Translations under genes and position numbers: made by a program | Notes under the pieces: generated by a model | Told to the model about the DNA's origin: nothing | Databases searched by the model: none | What the model saw: only the letters and a program-made list of their open reading frames with translations | In this document: in pieces, positions 6,075 to 8,101 of the stretch | Numbering within the stretch: the first letter of the stretch is position 1 | Layout: every line of letters starts with the position of its first letter | NCBI GenBank assembly: GCA_009784355.1 | Contig: WRBU01000038.1 | Coordinates: 1-8,101 of the forward strand | Source of the DNA: Defluviitaleaceae bacterium | GTDB taxonomy: Bacteria; Bacillota; Clostridia; Lachnospirales; WRAX01 | Length of the DNA stretch: 8,101 bases | Reading direction: 5' to 3'

Positions 6075-6838
6075 TATAAAATATTTTGGGAAAGTTTCGG
6101 GTTTGCAAGCAGGCTTTCCACGGCTACACCGTTTTTTGCAAAAGAGCTGTGGATTATGTTTTTTTCGTCATCCGCAAGCATTGCAATATGTCCCGGGAAA
6201 TAAACGAGGTCTCCCTTTTTTGCTTGCTCCAAAGGGATTTTTTTAATGCCAAAGCCTTCCTTAAAAACCGCATCACGCCAAATGGATATGCCGCTTTGAC
6301 GGTATGCCATGAAGGTAAGCCCAGAGCAGTCTATGCCCAGAGGCGTTTTGCCGCCCCAGCGGTACTGTGTGCCAAGATAGAGTTTTGCGGTGTTTACCAA
6401 CTCTTTACGAAGCAACTTTTCGTTATCTTGCTTTGCTGGTTTTTGCAGCACCTCATTCCGCACATATGCCGTGGCTTTGTTCGCAAGCAAAACAGCGGTG
6501 TAGTCAGTCAAAATTTCAAGAGCATAAACAAAACTTCCCCGAGGCAATGTGCAAATTGCGTTTGAGCGTACATTTGCTTCCGCAACAATGTCTGCAAAAT
6601 TTGTTGCTATGACTTGTAAGCTGTGCAGTTCTTGAAAATAATTTGGGTGCGCATCAAGAGTTAAAGTATCTCCGCCCACAAAACCTTTGTAGCCATAATC
6701 CGTCAGTACCTCAAAAAAATCCCCGTGGACTGCTAAAATTTCAACCTGCCAGCCATGTAAGATTTCATCCGTTCTTTCGCTTTTGTTGTTTGGCTCTGAA
6801 AATAAAGGAGCGACGGGCATTTTTACTATTGCTTTCAT
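6047..6838 (-). CDS. ykfC: SH3-SH3-NlpC/P60 endopeptidase, YkfC-like
   Basis: A 263-residue protein. YkfC-type enzymes cut the bond between gamma-D-Glu and the diamino acid in murein peptides with a free N-terminal L-Ala, a step in recycling cell-wall peptides. Domains: bacterial SH3 one (about 1-60), SH3 two (about 73-130), then NlpC/P60 (about 143-263). The catalytic Cys171 is in IDCSGLTF, His217 in GHIAML and the third polar residue His230 in IIHSS. YRWGGKTPLG before the cysteine is typical of the family. No signal peptide is visible, so a cytoplasmic location is inferred, as expected for recycling. It starts with an ATGA overlap with the S66 carboxypeptidase and has a GAGGTG site 5 bases upstream, so the two are surely co-transcribed and probably coupled. 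In Bacillus subtilis the same two families sit together in the ykf operon; the epimerase (YkfB) is not in this window. Wall hydrolysis outside the cell is the less likely alternative. Confidence 0.88.
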   Translation of the reverse strand: MKAIVKMPVAPLFSEPNNKSERTDEILHGWQVEILAVHGDFFEVLTDYGYKGFVGGDTLTLDAHPNYFQELHSLQVIATNFADIVAEANVRSNAICTLPRGSFVYALEILTDYTAVLLANKATAYVRNEVLQKPAKQDNEKLLRKELVNTAKLYLGTQYRWGGKTPLGIDCSGLTFMAYRQSGISIWRDAVFKEGFGIKKIPLEQAKKGDLVYFPGHIAMLADDEKNIIHSSFAKNGVAVESLLANPKLSQNILYCASPIFVV

Positions 6839-7755
6839 TGCAACACCTCAAAAGTGCCTGCAAAGGAGTCAAGCCTTGCCATTGCACCCATTGGCAGGCT
6901 GGCTGTGGGGAAGGTGTGCCCACAAGCAAAGTTATATAAAATAGGAATGTCAAGCCCCAAATCATTTATAATTTCGGGGATGGTTTGGCTTTGTTCGTAC
7001 TCCTTTGGCTCGCAGTTTGTAAACGAACCAAAAATCATGCCGGCACATGCGTCTAATTTGCCAGCCAGCCGCAGATGGTTCAACATGCGGTCGATTTTAT
7101 ACGGCTCTTCTCCAATTTCTTCAATAAAAAGAATTTTACCTGTCGTATTTATTTCAAAGGGAGTGCCAAGCGATGATGCGATTATGGAAAGATTTCCGCC
7201 GCAAAGCTGTCCTACCCCCATGCCTTTGTTTAAAAATCTCCACGGTTGCTCAATGGGATTTTGGTATGACTTTGGAGATGGATTGAAAATAAAGTGGTGA
7301 AAACAGCGCAGGGTGTATTCATTTGCTGTCATAAAATTTTGTGTGCCAAGCATGGGGGTGTGGTATGTAATAAAGCCTGCATTTTGGTTGATGGCGGTGT
7401 GTAGTGCTGTAATGTCGCTGTATCCAAAAAGGGGCTTTGGATTTTTGCGCATGACTTCAAAATTGACTTTGTCCAAAATACGCTGCACTCCATAGCCCCC
7501 ACGCAAACAAAAAACCGCAGAAATATTTTCGTCCGAAAAAGCCCAATTTACATCTTTTGCACGTGCGTCGTCACTGCCCGATAGGTAGCCATTTTTCATA
7601 TTGCAGCTTTCCCCAAGCACTGGGACGATGCCTATTGTTTTTAGATACGAAATTGCAAAATGTATTAAATGTTTAGAAGTTACGGGCGAAGACGGCGCAA
7701 TTACCGCCGCTTTTTGCCCAACTGTCAAACTTTTTGGATGCGGAAGTTGTTTCAT
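6835..7755 (-). CDS. ldcA: LD-carboxypeptidase, peptidase family S66 (LdcA/YkfA)
   Basis: A 306-residue cytoplasmic serine peptidase that removes the terminal D-Ala from murein tetrapeptides by cutting an L,D bond, so that tripeptide can be recycled. The family triad is visible: Ser113 in FGYSDITALH (the nucleophile elbow), Glu212 in FIEEIGEEPYKIDRML and His280 in ACGHTFPTA. CLRGGYGVQRIL (83-94) and the GQLCGGNLS segment (182-190) are also typical. Length is normal. The start at 7755 (ATG) is preferred over an in-frame TTG at 7779 because AAAGGGG lies 5 bases before the ATG. It is the first gene of the four-gene leftward operon and overlaps the YkfC-like gene by 4 bases, consistent with sequential action on the same peptide. 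Microcin-resistance (MccF-type) members share the S66 fold, but the neighbour favours the murein role. Confidence 0.93.
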   Translation of the reverse strand: MKQLPHPKSLTVGQKAAVIAPSSPVTSKHLIHFAISYLKTIGIVPVLGESCNMKNGYLSGSDDARAKDVNWAFSDENISAVFCLRGGYGVQRILDKVNFEVMRKNPKPLFGYSDITALHTAINQNAGFITYHTPMLGTQNFMTANEYTLRCFHHFIFNPSPKSYQNPIEQPWRFLNKGMGVGQLCGGNLSIIASSLGTPFEINTTGKILFIEEIGEEPYKIDRMLNHLRLAGKLDACAGMIFGSFTNCEPKEYEQSQTIPEIINDLGLDIPILYNFACGHTFPTASLPMGAMARLDSFAGTFEVLQ

Positions 7756-7760
7756 AAATT

Positions 7761-7767
7761 CCCCTTT
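7761..7767 (-). promoter_or_regulatory. Ribosome site that decides the LD-carboxypeptidase start
   Basis: On the minus strand, AAAGGGG lies 5 bases before the ATG at 7755 and inside the frame that would begin at the TTG at 7779. The same bases overlap the -35 box of the rightward spoVS promoter. Confidence 0.6.
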
Positions 7768-7793
7768 ACAAAACGACAATATTATGATATTAT
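7765..7793 (+). promoter_or_regulatory. Candidate spoVS promoter
   Basis: TTTACA (7765-7770), a 17-base spacer and TATTAT (7788-7793) match the sigma-A consensus at 10 of 12 positions. Predicted start is near 7800, leaving a 32-base leader. In Bacillus subtilis spoVS is read by sigma-H; I could not find a convincing sigma-H pair here. Confidence 0.45.
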
Positions 7794-7809
7794 ATTAAAA
7801 AACAAGCAA
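7781..7809 (-). promoter_or_regulatory. Candidate promoter of the leftward four-gene operon
   Basis: On the minus strand, TTGCTT (7804-7809), a 17-base spacer and CATAAT (7781-7786). Predicted start is near 7774, giving a leader of about 19 bases that contains the AAAGGGG ribosome site. A nearby TATAAT (7789-7794) lacks a matching -35. The site overlaps the rightward spoVS promoter almost completely. Confidence 0.4.
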
Positions 7810-7831
7810 ACTTTATACCAAGGAGGATATT

Positions 7832-8092
7832 ATGGAAACTCTAAAAGTCTCAGCGAGTTCTGTACCAAAATCTGTAGCTGGTGCTATTGCTGCTGTTATA
7901 CGCGGCGGCAAGCCCGTTGAAGTAGTAACAATTGGCGCAGCCGCTGTTAATCAGGCGGTAAAATCAATCGCAATAGCCCGTGGGTATGTTGCGCCAAACG
8001 GCATTGACCTTGTAAGTGTCCCCGCCTTTGACCAAATAGAAATTGGCGGAGAATCAAGAACATCCATTAAATTTTTAGTGGAAAGAAGATAG
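7832..8092 (+). CDS. spoVS: Stage V sporulation protein S (SpoVS)
   Basis: A complete 86-residue protein, the normal size of the family. The sequence follows SpoVS closely: METLKVSASSVPKSVAGAI at the N-terminus, then EVVTIGAAAVNQAVKSIAIA, RGYVAPNGIDLVSVPAF and a closing GESRTSIKFLVERR. SpoVS is a small Alba-like protein, likely nucleic-acid binding. In Bacillus subtilis it is needed for late spore coat and core development and affects septum formation; homologues also occur in some non-sporulating bacteria. Start ATG at 7832 is fixed by a strong AAGGAGG (7820-7826) with 5 bases of spacing. It is transcribed away from the LD-carboxypeptidase operon from a shared 76-base region. The first 9 bases after the stop, to the window edge, show no terminator. 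Confidence 0.97.
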   Translation: METLKVSASSVPKSVAGAIAAVIRGGKPVEVVTIGAAAVNQAVKSIAIARGYVAPNGIDLVSVPAFDQIEIGGESRTSIKFLVERR

Positions 8093-8101
8093 TTGGAAAA
8101 T

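Noticed and set aside
6040..6108. TTG-initiated 23-residue N-terminal extension of the YfhO protein
   Set aside because: It starts at TTG without a ribosome site, overlaps the NlpC/P60 gene by 62 bases and adds residues unlike the family's N-terminus; the ATG at 6039 gives the expected basic-then-hydrophobic start.
6086..6565. 159-codon rightward frame opposite the NlpC/P60 gene
   Set aside because: Antisense shadow of a gene with complete catalytic motifs; no promoter or ribosome site supports it.
7756..7779. TTG-initiated extension of the LD-carboxypeptidase
   Set aside because: The ATG at 7755 has AAAGGGG at ideal spacing, and that site lies within the putative extension.

Overview
The window looks like a chromosomal segment from a spore-forming, low-GC Gram-positive bacterium (Bacillota, probably Clostridia). 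The evidence is a complete SpoVS sporulation protein, a sortase-anchored LPQTG surface protein, a Firmicutes-type sirtuin, AT-rich intergenic DNA with good sigma-A-type promoters and AGGAGG-type ribosome sites. I see no rRNA, tRNA, CRISPR array, insertion sequence or phage gene. Coding is dense: no stretch over about 200 bases lacks a gene.

Left end (1-527). A leftward promoter (83-111) appears to drive a gene of which only the first 11 codons lie in the window. Its Shine-Dalgarno and start codon sit inside an 11-bp hairpin (6-55). Next is a small leftward gene of 72 codons (108-326) that resembles the start of a GAF domain and has its own promoter (364-392). A short palindrome (390-405) separates that promoter from the rightward promoter (454-482) of the sirtuin gene.

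Sirtuin (528-1274, +). A complete NAD-dependent deacylase. It converges with the big leftward operon, with only 3 bases between the stop codons and no convincing terminator.

Leftward operon (7755 down to 1278). Four genes are packed with overlaps or a 7-base gap: (i) an S66 LD-carboxypeptidase; (ii) a cytoplasmic SH3-SH3-NlpC/P60 endopeptidase of the YkfC type, starting with a 4-base ATGA overlap; (iii) a YfhO-family polytopic membrane protein of 882 residues; (iv) a 718-residue wall-anchored protein with a choice-of-anchor-A domain, a mucin-like Thr/Pro stalk and LPQTG, whose start lies 44 bases inside the YfhO gene. The first two genes form a murein-peptide recycling pair. The last two suggest, by inference, a membrane glycosylation protein coupled to the surface protein it may modify. 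An internal promoter whose -10 box overlaps the stop codon of gene ii places the predicted transcription start exactly on the YfhO ATG.

Right end (7756-8101). Overlapping divergent promoters serve the operon and spoVS (7832-8092, +). The sporulation gene and the peptidoglycan/surface operon therefore share a 76-base control region.
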